Of a DNA stretch of 64,000 bases, positions 55,661 to 62,867 are shown one piece after another. The stretch is from Microbacterium sp. SY138 (GTDB lineage: Bacteria > Actinomycetota > Actinomycetes > Actinomycetales > Microbacteriaceae), in contig NZ_CP155793.1 in the NCBI RefSeq assembly GCF_039729145.1, forward strand, positions 2,356,001 to 2,420,000, given 5' to 3'. Both the position numbers and the translations under genes were made by a program. Each line of letters starts with the position of its first letter. Within the stretch, counting starts at the first letter, position 1. Below the pieces are notes generated by a model that made no database searches, was not told where the DNA came from, and saw nothing but the letters and a program-made list of their open reading frames with translations.

Positions 55661-57097
55661 TCAGGCCGTGACGAACCCGAGGTCCAGGATGCGGTCGACC
55701 ACGCGCCGCGCGGCATGACCGTCGTCGCGAGCGTTGAACTGCTGGCGCCAGGCGGCATAGCGATCCGCATACGTCGCCTCGTGGCGCTCGTCGTCGAGGG
55801 CAGCGGTGAGTTCCTCCTGCGTCCGCACGAGCGGACCGGGCGCCCTCTCCGCGAGATCGAAGTAGAAACCGCGCAGCTGTCCGCGATAGTGATCGATGTC
55901 GGGCACCAGGAAGTACATCGGCTTGCCGGTGACGCTGAAGTCGAACATGACCGAGGAGTAGTCGGTGATCAGCGCATCCGCGGCGAGCAGCAGCCGCGCC
56001 GTCTCCGGGTAGCCGGTCACATCGATGACCCGTGCACCGGCGAGATCCCGCCCCTGTTCCAGAGTGCGGGAGTGACCGCGAACGAGGACCACGGCGTTCG
56101 CCTGGCGTGCCAGAAGCTCCGCGTCGACGAAGTCGACCATCTCGGCGCGATCGTCACGCCAGGTCGGCGCGTAGAGCAGCACCCGCTCATCGGGGCCGAT
56201 GCCGAGCGCTGCACGGACCGCGACGGGATCACCCGTCGTGAGCGCATCGTTCCGGGGGTATCCCTCCACCCAGATCGGTCGCCCGAAGAAGGCGTACGCC
56301 TTCCGGAGGATGCGCTCGGAATACGGGTTCTGCGCCAGCAGGACGTCCCAGCGCCGGGATTCCTTCACGACCGCCGCCATCCGGCGCGGATCGAAACCGG
56401 GACGGTGCAGCGCGAGCCGCTTGAGGGGCGTGCCATGCCAGGTCTGGAGGACCTTCTGGCCGGGCTTGCGAGCGAAGCGCCGTCGCAGCCAGTCGTTCAC
56501 CACCAGCAGTCGAGCGGCTCCGCGTGCGTGCCACCACTGCGGGCTGCCCTCGACGACCGCGATCGCGCCCTCCGGCACCTCGACGGAGAGGTCGACCACG
56601 CTCCAATACCGTCGCACCTGGGGGGCTCGCGCCGCCAGTTCCCGGTCGATGGCCCGAGGGTTGCAGCCGACGCTGCGTCCGTAGAAGCTCTCGAAGAACA
56701 CGGCGTTCTCCGTGCCTCCCACCTGTGCGACGTACCTCTCCTCGAGGGTGGATCCTCCTTCCGCCGTCTCGTACACCGGATCGATCGGCGCGGCGATGCG
56801 CACGACACCGGCATCGACGGCGATGCGCACCCCGGTGAGCACCACCGGAGCGATGCGCACGCCGTCGAGGTCGGCGCCGGCGATCCGCAGTTCGTAGGAG
56901 CCGGTCGGCAGCGGGAGCGAGGGCCCGCCCCAACGCGATGCCTGCAGCGGGAACGTCGCCTTCCAGGTCGCGCCGCCTCCGCTGATACGAGCCTCGACGT
57001 GCGCCCGCGGTCCGCGCAGGTCGGCCGTCTCCGGTCGCTGACCGGTCCCTTCGATGATCAGGGCCTCCGCCGCGTCATCGATGCGGGCCGTTGTCAT
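55661..57097 (-). CDS. CDP-glycerol glycerophosphotransferase family protein (TagF-like, variant 2)
   Basis: 478 residues. N-terminal beta-rich part (1 to about 130), then the glycerophosphotransferase core: VLQTWHGTPLKRLAL, QNPYSERILRKAY, LLYAPTWRDDRAEM, VVLVRGHSRTL and LITDYSSVMFDFSVTGKP. All signature blocks are present, so activity is likely. These enzymes polymerise or prime poly(glycerol-phosphate) or similar teichoic acids. Start overlaps the next upstream gene by 4 nt. Confidence 0.9.
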   Translation of the reverse strand: MTTARIDDAAEALIIEGTGQRPETADLRGPRAHVEARISGGGATWKATFPLQASRWGGPSLPLPTGSYELRIAGADLDGVRIAPVVLTGVRIAVDAGVVRIAAPIDPVYETAEGGSTLEERYVAQVGGTENAVFFESFYGRSVGCNPRAIDRELAARAPQVRRYWSVVDLSVEVPEGAIAVVEGSPQWWHARGAARLLVVNDWLRRRFARKPGQKVLQTWHGTPLKRLALHRPGFDPRRMAAVVKESRRWDVLLAQNPYSERILRKAYAFFGRPIWVEGYPRNDALTTGDPVAVRAALGIGPDERVLLYAPTWRDDRAEMVDFVDAELLARQANAVVLVRGHSRTLEQGRDLAGARVIDVTGYPETARLLLAADALITDYSSVMFDFSVTGKPMYFLVPDIDHYRGQLRGFYFDLAERAPGPLVRTQEELTAALDDERHEATYADRYAAWRQQFNARDDGHAARRVVDRILDLGFVTA

Positions 57098-58347
57098 ACT
57101 GCTCCCTTCGGCGCGGGAATCCCCCGTGCGCGGATGACCTGATAGACGCGTTCGGTGTTGCGTCCGTCCCGATACGCGTGCATCTCCGCGCTGAGCGTAG
57201 CGGAACGGACGGATGCCGCGTCGCGGACGGCATCGTCTGCGAGGAGGGCGTCGAGCTGCGCGAGCAATTCCGTCCAGTCAGCGGCGGCATCCGGGCCCGC
57301 GACGTCGTCGAACCGACCGTAGAACCCACGGGTGGTGGCGTACTCCTCCGCATCGGGAGCCAGGAAGAGCACCGGCATGCGCAGGAGACCGACGTCGTAC
57401 GCGAGTGACGAGTAGTCGGTCACGAGCACGTCGAATGCCGCGAGCGCCGGTGTCACGTCCGACAGCACTGGGGCCCCGAGCGCGCGCACCCGCCTGCTCG
57501 GAAGTGGCGGCGCATACCCGCCTTCGCCGAGAGGATGCGAGCGTACGAAAAGGACGGCGTCACGTTCTTCGAGGAGCCGGAGGATGCGGATCCACTCGTC
57601 GGCCGTGGGAACCGCGGGGTCGGGGGCACCGTCACGCCAGGTGGGCGCATACAGGATGGAGCGCGCCGTCTCCGGGATCTCTCCCGCCACTGCACGGAGA
57701 AGAGTGGATGCCGCCGACCGCACCTCGTCGACCGCACCACGCGAGAGCACGTCGACTCGGGGTTCTCCAGTCACCACTACGCGGTCGCCCCCGAGTCCGA
57801 AGGCGGACTCCAGACGCCCTCTCGCGCGGTGCGAAGCCGCGGGGAGCACTCGGATGCGCTGGGCCGCCGCGCGGTAGAGGATGCCGACGGCACGGCGGAG
57901 CAGCGCTGCGCCGGGAACATTCGGAACCTGGGTCGTCGCGGGCGAGTCCAGGCCGATGCGCTTCAGGGGGATCCCATGCCAGAGCTGCACCACGAAGGCG
58001 CCGCCGTTCGCGTAGCGGTTCACATCGCCGAGCCCGTGCGTCACGACGAGCACCCCGGCCCGCGCTGTGTGCCACCAGCCGCGAAGCCCGCCCTTGCGCG
58101 CGGACCGGATGCCGAGCGCCGCCGCATCCCGGTCCTCGCGCTCCGACGATGTGAGCCATATCGTGTCGTGGCCGGCCGCCGATGCGAAGCGCTGCAGTGC
58201 GAGGGCGCCGTCGCCCACCCCGGCTCCGCAGCCGAAGACCCAGCGCCGACCGCGCGGAAGGAGGACCGTGCCGATGCGTCCGACGGCATACAGCGGGATC
58301 CGCAGGAGCTTGGCCGCATTGCCGGTGCCGAAAGAGAAGGACGCCAC
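57094..58347 (-). CDS. CDP-glycerol glycerophosphotransferase family protein (TagF-like, variant 3)
   Basis: 417 residues with the core blocks VVQLWHGIPLKRIGL, ILYAPTWRDGAPD, LFVRSHPLGEGG and VLVTDYSSLAYDVGLLRMP. It is preceded by HGLGDVNRYANGGAF. Start is GTG at 58347, which lies inside the 3' arm of a perfect 20-bp hairpin (58334-58380). No Shine-Dalgarno is visible, so either the start is further downstream or translation is affected by the structure. Coupled to variant 2. Confidence 0.88.
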   Translation of the reverse strand: MASFSFGTGNAAKLLRIPLYAVGRIGTVLLPRGRRWVFGCGAGVGDGALALQRFASAAGHDTIWLTSSEREDRDAAALGIRSARKGGLRGWWHTARAGVLVVTHGLGDVNRYANGGAFVVQLWHGIPLKRIGLDSPATTQVPNVPGAALLRRAVGILYRAAAQRIRVLPAASHRARGRLESAFGLGGDRVVVTGEPRVDVLSRGAVDEVRSAASTLLRAVAGEIPETARSILYAPTWRDGAPDPAVPTADEWIRILRLLEERDAVLFVRSHPLGEGGYAPPLPSRRVRALGAPVLSDVTPALAAFDVLVTDYSSLAYDVGLLRMPVLFLAPDAEEYATTRGFYGRFDDVAGPDAAADWTELLAQLDALLADDAVRDAASVRSATLSAEMHAYRDGRNTERVYQVIRARGIPAPKGAV

Positions 58348-58380
58348 CCCGCGAGCCTATCGCGGGGTGGCGTCCTTCTC
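58334..58380 (-). terminator. Perfect 20-bp hairpin: terminator of the HtrA gene overlapping the next start codon
   Basis: Bases 58334-58353 and 58361-58380 are exact reverse complements, with a 7-nt loop. On the minus strand the 3' arm ends in CTTCTC followed by TTTC. The stop of the HtrA gene is at 58396 and the GTG of the following gene is at 58347, inside the 3' arm. Confidence 0.85.
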
Positions 58381-58395
58381 GGCGCGCGGTGGGCT

Positions 58396-60024
58396 TCAGC
58401 CGGCGAGTTCGCCGAGCTTCACCTCGACGTCATACTGCTTGCCGCCGCGCACGTAGGTGACCTTGGCATCGCTGCCGGCCGCCGCCGCACGCACCTGAGC
58501 GGTGAGATCGCTCGCGCTGGTGATCGGGACTCCGTTGAACGTGGTGACGACGTCACCCTCCTGGATGCCGGCCGCAGCCGCAGCGCCGCCGTCCGTCGCC
58601 TTGGCGATGTACGCGCCGGAGACGGTGGCACCCTGCACGCTCGACGCGTCCTGGACCGAGGCGCCGAGAAGGCCGTGCGTCGCCGCACCGTCGGCGATGA
58701 TCTCGTCGGAGACCCGCTTGGCGATGTTCGACGGGATGGCGAAGCCGATGCCGATCGAGCCCGACTCCTCGGAGCTTCCCGAGCTCGCGATCGCCACGTT
58801 GATACCGATCAGCTCGCCCTTGCTGTTCACGAGCGCACCACCGGAGTTCCCGTGGTTGATCGCGGCATCCGTCTGGATCACGGCGATCGAGATGGAGTCC
58901 GAGGTCTGCGGCGTGCCGCTGCCCGGGATGTCGAACTGGAACGGCCCTTGGCCCTGTCCCTGATCGGGCGTCTGCTGCTGGTTCGGAGCGTCCTCGGAGG
59001 ACGAGTCGGGCAGAGCGGAGGAAGCGATCTGGATGCTCCGGTTCAGCGCGCTCACGATGCCCGTCGTGACCGAGTTCGCGAGCCCGAGCGGGGCTCCGAG
59101 CGCCACCGCGGTGTCGCCGACGTTGAGCTTCGAGGAATCGGCGAAGTCGATCGGGGTGAGCCCCTTGGCATCCTTCAGCTTGATCACGGCCAGATCGTAG
59201 ATCGGGTCGGTGCCGACCACGGTCGCCTCGAAGATGCGTCCATCGGACGTGGTCACCCGGATCGTCGGATCCGCGACAGCGCCGCCCAGCGTCACGACGT
59301 GCGTGTTGGTGAGCACGTAGCCGTCATCGCTGATGATGACACCGGATCCGCTGCCTGCCTGGTCGGAGCCCGCCACCTCGATGGTGACGACGGACGGAAG
59401 TGCGGCGGTCGCGACAGCCGTGGTCTCGTTGACGGAACCGGGGTTGTTCACGGTCACCGTCTGCGGCCCGGTCGCCGTGCCCGAGGAGGGCTGGTCCTGG
59501 AGCCCGTTCAGCAGAGCGCCTCCGCCGAAACCGGCGACCCCGCCGACCAGAGCGGCCGCGACGATGAAAGCGGCGAACTTCGCGCCGCTACGAGGCTTCT
59601 GCTCCTTGGTCTTCGTCCCCTCGCCCGGAAGGCCGGCACCGCCGTCGAGCGGCTGCGTCGGCTGGGTGTACGACGATGCGGTGGGGATGCCGAACGCCGC
59701 GCCCTGCGCGGTGGCGGTTGCCGGCGCGGTGGTGGCGGGTGCCGCGTAGCCCTGCGGGACCGGTGCGATCACCGGTGCGGCCGGGGCCTGCGAGGCGAAC
59801 GTCGACGGCATCTCATGCCCGTGCACCGGCGCAGCGGGCGCCGGCGCGGCCGACGCCGGTGTGACGGGTGCCGGCGCGGCCGACGCCGGCGTGGCGGGCG
59901 CCGGTGTGGCGTTGTCAGCGGCGGCATCCGTCGCCGACTGAGCGGCGACCTCTGCGGCCTCGGTGGACGGCACGGCGTCGTTCGACGCGGGTGCCGACTG
60001 GTCCTGGGGGTTGTCTTCGTTCAT
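58396..60024 (-). CDS. HtrA/DegP-like membrane-anchored serine protease with PDZ domain
   Basis: 542 residues from the ATG giving MNEDNPQDQ, with GAAGGAG about 9 nt upstream. A long Ala/Pro-rich cytoplasmic region (about 1-155) precedes one transmembrane helix (FAAFIVAAALVGGVAGF). Protease domain: GSGSGVIISDDGYVLTNTHVV (His), YDLAVIK (Asp), INHGNSGGALVNSKGELIG (Ser); then one PDZ domain at about 450-535. It acts on misfolded exported proteins outside the membrane. In-frame 30-bp repeats encode part of the Ala/Pro tract. A glutamine-rich insertion lies before the Ser region. Confidence 0.93.
   Translation of the reverse strand: MNEDNPQDQSAPASNDAVPSTEAAEVAAQSATDAAADNATPAPATPASAAPAPVTPASAAPAPAAPVHGHEMPSTFASQAPAAPVIAPVPQGYAAPATTAPATATAQGAAFGIPTASSYTQPTQPLDGGAGLPGEGTKTKEQKPRSGAKFAAFIVAAALVGGVAGFGGGALLNGLQDQPSSGTATGPQTVTVNNPGSVNETTAVATAALPSVVTIEVAGSDQAGSGSGVIISDDGYVLTNTHVVTLGGAVADPTIRVTTSDGRIFEATVVGTDPIYDLAVIKLKDAKGLTPIDFADSSKLNVGDTAVALGAPLGLANSVTTGIVSALNRSIQIASSALPDSSSEDAPNQQQTPDQGQGQGPFQFDIPGSGTPQTSDSISIAVIQTDAAINHGNSGGALVNSKGELIGINVAIASSGSSEESGSIGIGFAIPSNIAKRVSDEIIADGAATHGLLGASVQDASSVQGATVSGAYIAKATDGGAAAAAGIQEGDVVTTFNGVPITSASDLTAQVRAAAAGSDAKVTYVRGGKQYDVEVKLGELAG
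59837..59911. repeat. 30-bp tandem repeats in the HtrA N-terminal Ala/Pro coding region
   Basis: Two adjacent near-identical 30-bp units (59837-59866 and 59867-59896) plus a partial third encode APAxPASA-type segments. Length can vary without breaking frame. Confidence 0.7.
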
Positions 60025-60109
60025 GGTGTGTGCTCCTTCGACGACCATTTCAGAATGACGCCTGTATCTGTGCGTTCCTTATGCCGAAGATGAGTTTCAG
60101 CTATGGCCT

Positions 60110-60115
60110 TAGCCT
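60110..60115 (+). promoter_or_regulatory. Candidate leaderless -10 hexamer (TAGCCT) for the aminotransferase gene
   Basis: TAGCCT ends 7 nt before the ATG at 60123; the same hexamer and spacing occur before the gene at 7286. This favours 60123 over the ATGs upstream. Confidence 0.5.
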
Positions 60116-60122
60116 GTTCTTC

Positions 60123-61325
60123 ATGAGTGTCATTCCCGGCGCATGGCGTCGTACAGCAGCGGGTGCAGGTCTGCTCGCTGCGGACGGAACCGTCGCGCCC
60201 ACCATCTTCGCAGAGATGTCGGCAGCAGCGGCCCGAACCGGAGCGATCAATCTCGGTCAGGGTTTCCCCGACGAAGACGGTCCCGCAGCGGTGCTGGAGG
60301 CGGCGCGACAGGCCATCGCAGATGGAGCGAACCAATATCCTCCCGGTCGCGGAACCCCGGATCTCCTCGACGCCATCAGCGCTCATCAGCGTCGCTTCTA
60401 CGGGTTGACCGTCGATCCCACACGCGAGGTGATCGTGACGGCCGGGGCGACGGAAGCGCTGACCGCGACACTGCTGGCGCTGATCGACAGCCCGGACGAC
60501 GAGGTGGTCGTGTTCGAGCCGTACTACGACTCCTACGCCGCGGCCGTGGCTCTCGCGGGGGCGCGCCTTCGCACCGTCCCGCTGCGGGCCCCGGACTTCC
60601 AGCCCGACCTCGACCGACTCGCGGCAGCGGTGACCGACCGCACCAGGATCATCCTGGTCAACGACCCGCACAACCCCACGGGCGCGGTGTTCGGGCGCGA
60701 GGTTCTCAGCGAGGTGGTGCGTCTGGCGGAGAGGCACGACGCGATCATCGTCACCGACGAGGTGTACGAGCACCTGGCCTTCCATGCGCCGCACACGCCG
60801 ATCGCGACCCTCCCCGGAGCGGCCGAGCGCACACTGACCATCTCGTCCGCCGGCAAGACCTTCTCCACGACGGGATGGAAGATCGGCTGGGTGCACGGGC
60901 CGGCCGCGCTCATCACGGCCGTGCTGACGGTGAAGCAGTACCTCACGTATGTGAACGGCTCCCCCTTCCAGCCTGCCATCGCTGTGGGGCTGCGGATGGA
61001 CGACGCGTACTTCGCGGATGCGGCCGCCGCGCTCGCGCGAAAGCACGAGATCCTCGGAGCCGGGTTGAGGGAGGCCGGATTCACCGTGCACGCCCCGCAG
61101 GGCGGCTACTTCACCGTCGCCGATGCGACCGCACTGGGCGGCGCGGACGCCGCAGCGTTCTGCCGCGCTCTGCCCGAACGCGCGGGCGTCGTCGCGATCC
61201 CGCTCACGGCCTTCGTCTCGGAGGCGCACCGGGGCGAGTACTCGGGCCTGGTGCGCTTCGCGGCCTGCAAGCGCGTCGACGTGCTCGAAGAGGCAGCTGC
61301 GCGTCTCGCAGGCTTCTCCGCCTGA
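60123..61325 (+). CDS. Class I/II PLP aminotransferase (DapC / kynurenine-aminotransferase-like)
   Basis: 400 residues. Starts MSVIPGAWRRTAAGAG. Fold-type I aminotransferase: INLGQGFPDEDGP, VNDPHNPTGAVF, IIVTDEVYEHLAF, the lysine in SSAGKTFSTTGWKIGW, and the substrate-carboxylate Arg near the C-terminus (GLVRFAAC). The pattern matches N-succinyldiaminopimelate aminotransferase (DapC) and glutamine transaminase K-like enzymes. Upstream nitrilase-family neighbour (61333) fits an omega-amidase pathway, an alternative to DapC. Confidence 0.85.
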   Translation: MSVIPGAWRRTAAGAGLLAADGTVAPTIFAEMSAAAARTGAINLGQGFPDEDGPAAVLEAARQAIADGANQYPPGRGTPDLLDAISAHQRRFYGLTVDPTREVIVTAGATEALTATLLALIDSPDDEVVVFEPYYDSYAAAVALAGARLRTVPLRAPDFQPDLDRLAAAVTDRTRIILVNDPHNPTGAVFGREVLSEVVRLAERHDAIIVTDEVYEHLAFHAPHTPIATLPGAAERTLTISSAGKTFSTTGWKIGWVHGPAALITAVLTVKQYLTYVNGSPFQPAIAVGLRMDDAYFADAAAALARKHEILGAGLREAGFTVHAPQGGYFTVADATALGGADAAAFCRALPERAGVVAIPLTAFVSEAHRGEYSGLVRFAACKRVDVLEEAAARLAGFSA

Positions 61326-61332
61326 CTGCGGA

Positions 61333-62184
61333 TCAGGAGGGAGCCCCGGGGGCGACCGCTCCGCCGGGGACGGTGTCATGCGGCACGACCGCGTAGCGCC
61401 GCACCCGCAGCGACGGGTTCGTCGCCCGCACGCGCGCGATCGTCTCCCCCTCCACCACGGCGACCGCGATCCCGGGAGCAGTGCCCACACCGGCGAGGAT
61501 CACGCCCTGCGGATCGATGACCTGCGAATGTCCAACGCCGATCGGAGTCGGGTGGTCCGCGGCGATCACATAGACGGTGTTCTCGATCGCACGGGCGGCG
61601 AGCAGCGTGGTCCAGTGATGCTCCTTGAGCGGTCCTCTGACCCACTCCGCCGGCACGACGAGGGCGTCGGTCTGCGCATCGACGAGCGAACGGGCCACCT
61701 CGGGGAAGCGGAGGTCGTAGCAGGTCATGAGTCCGAAGCGCAGACCGCCGAGGTCAAAGATGGCCGCTAGGCCCAGCTCACCCGGTTCGACCCAGTCGGA
61801 CTCCCGCTGCCCGAATGCGTCGTACAGATGCTGCTTGCGGTACACGGCGAGTATGCCGTCGCCGCGCACCGCCACGACGGAGTTCCGCACCCGCTCACCG
61901 TCCGCGGCCCGCTCCGCGAGACCGGCGACGATCACGACGGCGTACTCGGCGGCCAGAGCGGCCAAGGTCGCGACGAACTCCCCATCGAGGTCCTCGGCGT
62001 TCGCCGCGAGGCTCTCGTCCAGAGGATCGACGAAGTAGCTCGAGTACTCCGGGAACACGACCAGCTTCGCACCACGTGCGGCGGCATCGGCCGTCAATTC
62101 GGCGATCCGCTCGCGGTTGTCGGCTCGGGATGCGGTGGGCGCGAACTGGCACACGGCGACGGGGACGGCTGCGATCTCGGACAT
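61333..62184 (-). CDS. Carbon-nitrogen hydrolase (nitrilase superfamily, Nit2/omega-amidase-like)
   Basis: 283 residues from the ATG with GGATGGAGTC upstream. Catalytic triad segments: LVVFPEYSSYF (Glu), VYRKQHLYDAFG (Lys) and LMTCYDLRFPE (Cys). The length and CYDLRFPE motif place it near Nit/omega-amidase enzymes that hydrolyse amides of 2-oxoacids. It converges with the aminotransferase gene, stops 7 nt apart; such pairs act together on glutamine transamination products in other bacteria. Substrate not proven. Confidence 0.88.
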   Translation of the reverse strand: MSEIAAVPVAVCQFAPTASRADNRERIAELTADAAARGAKLVVFPEYSSYFVDPLDESLAANAEDLDGEFVATLAALAAEYAVVIVAGLAERAADGERVRNSVVAVRGDGILAVYRKQHLYDAFGQRESDWVEPGELGLAAIFDLGGLRFGLMTCYDLRFPEVARSLVDAQTDALVVPAEWVRGPLKEHHWTTLLAARAIENTVYVIAADHPTPIGVGHSQVIDPQGVILAGVGTAPGIAVAVVEGETIARVRATNPSLRVRRYAVVPHDTVPGGAVAPGAPS

Positions 62185-62238
62185 GACTCCATCCTCTCGC
62201 ATCGACACGCCCGGGACGTCGCCCCGATGCCCTCTCGA

Positions 62239-62266
62239 TTCGACCGACTCCGGAATCCGTGATAAG
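62239..62266 (+). promoter_or_regulatory. Possible promoter of the initiator tRNA
   Basis: TTCGAC (62239-62244) and GATAAG (62261-62266) with 16-nt spacing; predicted start 6-8 nt before the tRNA. Both hexamers are weak. Confidence 0.35.
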
Positions 62267-62279
62267 TTTCTTCTTGTGC

Positions 62280-62353
62280 CGCGGGGTGGAGCAGTTCGGT
62301 AGCTCGCCGGGCTCATAACCCGGAGGTCGCAGGTTCAAATCCTGTCCCCGCAA
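62280..62353 (+). tRNA. Initiator tRNA-fMet (CAT anticodon)
   Basis: Cloverleaf folds with acceptor arms CGCGGGG (62280-62286) and CCCCGCA (62346-62352), giving a C1-A72 mismatch, and an anticodon stem with GGG/CCC pairs around CAT at 62314-62316. Both are initiator-specific features. The T-arm GGTTCAAATCC is intact. CCA is not encoded. A terminator follows. Confidence 0.95.
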
Positions 62354-62359
62354 CAAATG

Positions 62360-62401
62360 AAAGGCCCTCTGACTCGGAGAAATCCAGGTCAGGGGGCCTT
62401 T
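62360..62401 (+). terminator. Rho-independent terminator downstream of tRNA-fMet
   Basis: AAAGGCCCTCTGAC (62360-62373) pairs with GTCAGGGGGCCTTT (62388-62401) with one G-T wobble. T-rich sequence (TTTCGCTTT) begins within the 3' arm, 7 nt after the tRNA end. Confidence 0.85.
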
Positions 62402-62459
62402 CGCTTTGCTTCGCGTGCGACGCACTCGATCGGATTCGATCGAGTGCGTCGCCCCCGGC

Positions 62460-62867
62460 TCAGATCAGGTCGGCCACCAGACGTTCGATCCGGGCGCGGA
62501 TGTCGTCCCGGATCGGTCGCACGGCGTCGATCCCCTGTCCGGCAGGATCGTCGAGCTCCCAGTCCTCGTAGCGCTTTCCCGGGAAGAACGGGCAGGCATC
62601 GCCACAGCCCATCGTGATCACGACATCGGAGGCCTGCACGGCTTCGGTGGTCAGCACCTTGGGCGATTCCGCCGTGATGTCGACACCGAGCTCGGCCATG
62701 GCTTCCACCGCGACCGGGTTGATCTGATCCGCGGGCAGGGAACCGGCAGAGCGCACGTCGATCCGATCCCCCGCGATGTCACGCAGGAAACCCGCGGCCA
62801 TCTGCGAGCGGCCGGCGTTGTGCACGCAGACGAAGAGGACGGAGGGCTTGACGGGTACGTCGGTCAT
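62460..62867 (-). CDS. arsC: Arsenate reductase, low-molecular-weight phosphatase fold
   Basis: 135 residues. Phosphate loop CVHNAGRSQM with C14 and R20 (Cx5R), then SAGSLPADQINP and the C-terminal VITMGCGDACPFFPGKRYEDWELDDPAG block. It reduces arsenate to arsenite using thioredoxin or mycoredoxin. The additional cysteines in GCGDAC match the thioredoxin- or mycothiol-linked types. Start overlaps the upstream flavoprotein gene by 4 nt, so they form an operon. Confidence 0.93.
   Translation of the reverse strand: MTDVPVKPSVLFVCVHNAGRSQMAAGFLRDIAGDRIDVRSAGSLPADQINPVAVEAMAELGVDITAESPKVLTTEAVQASDVVITMGCGDACPFFPGKRYEDWELDDPAGQGIDAVRPIRDDIRARIERLVADLI

Noticed and set aside
57535..60093. 852-residue + strand open frame across the TagF-like and HtrA genes
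   Set aside because: It spans two oppositely oriented genes with diagnostic motifs and carries a composition typical of antisense frames.
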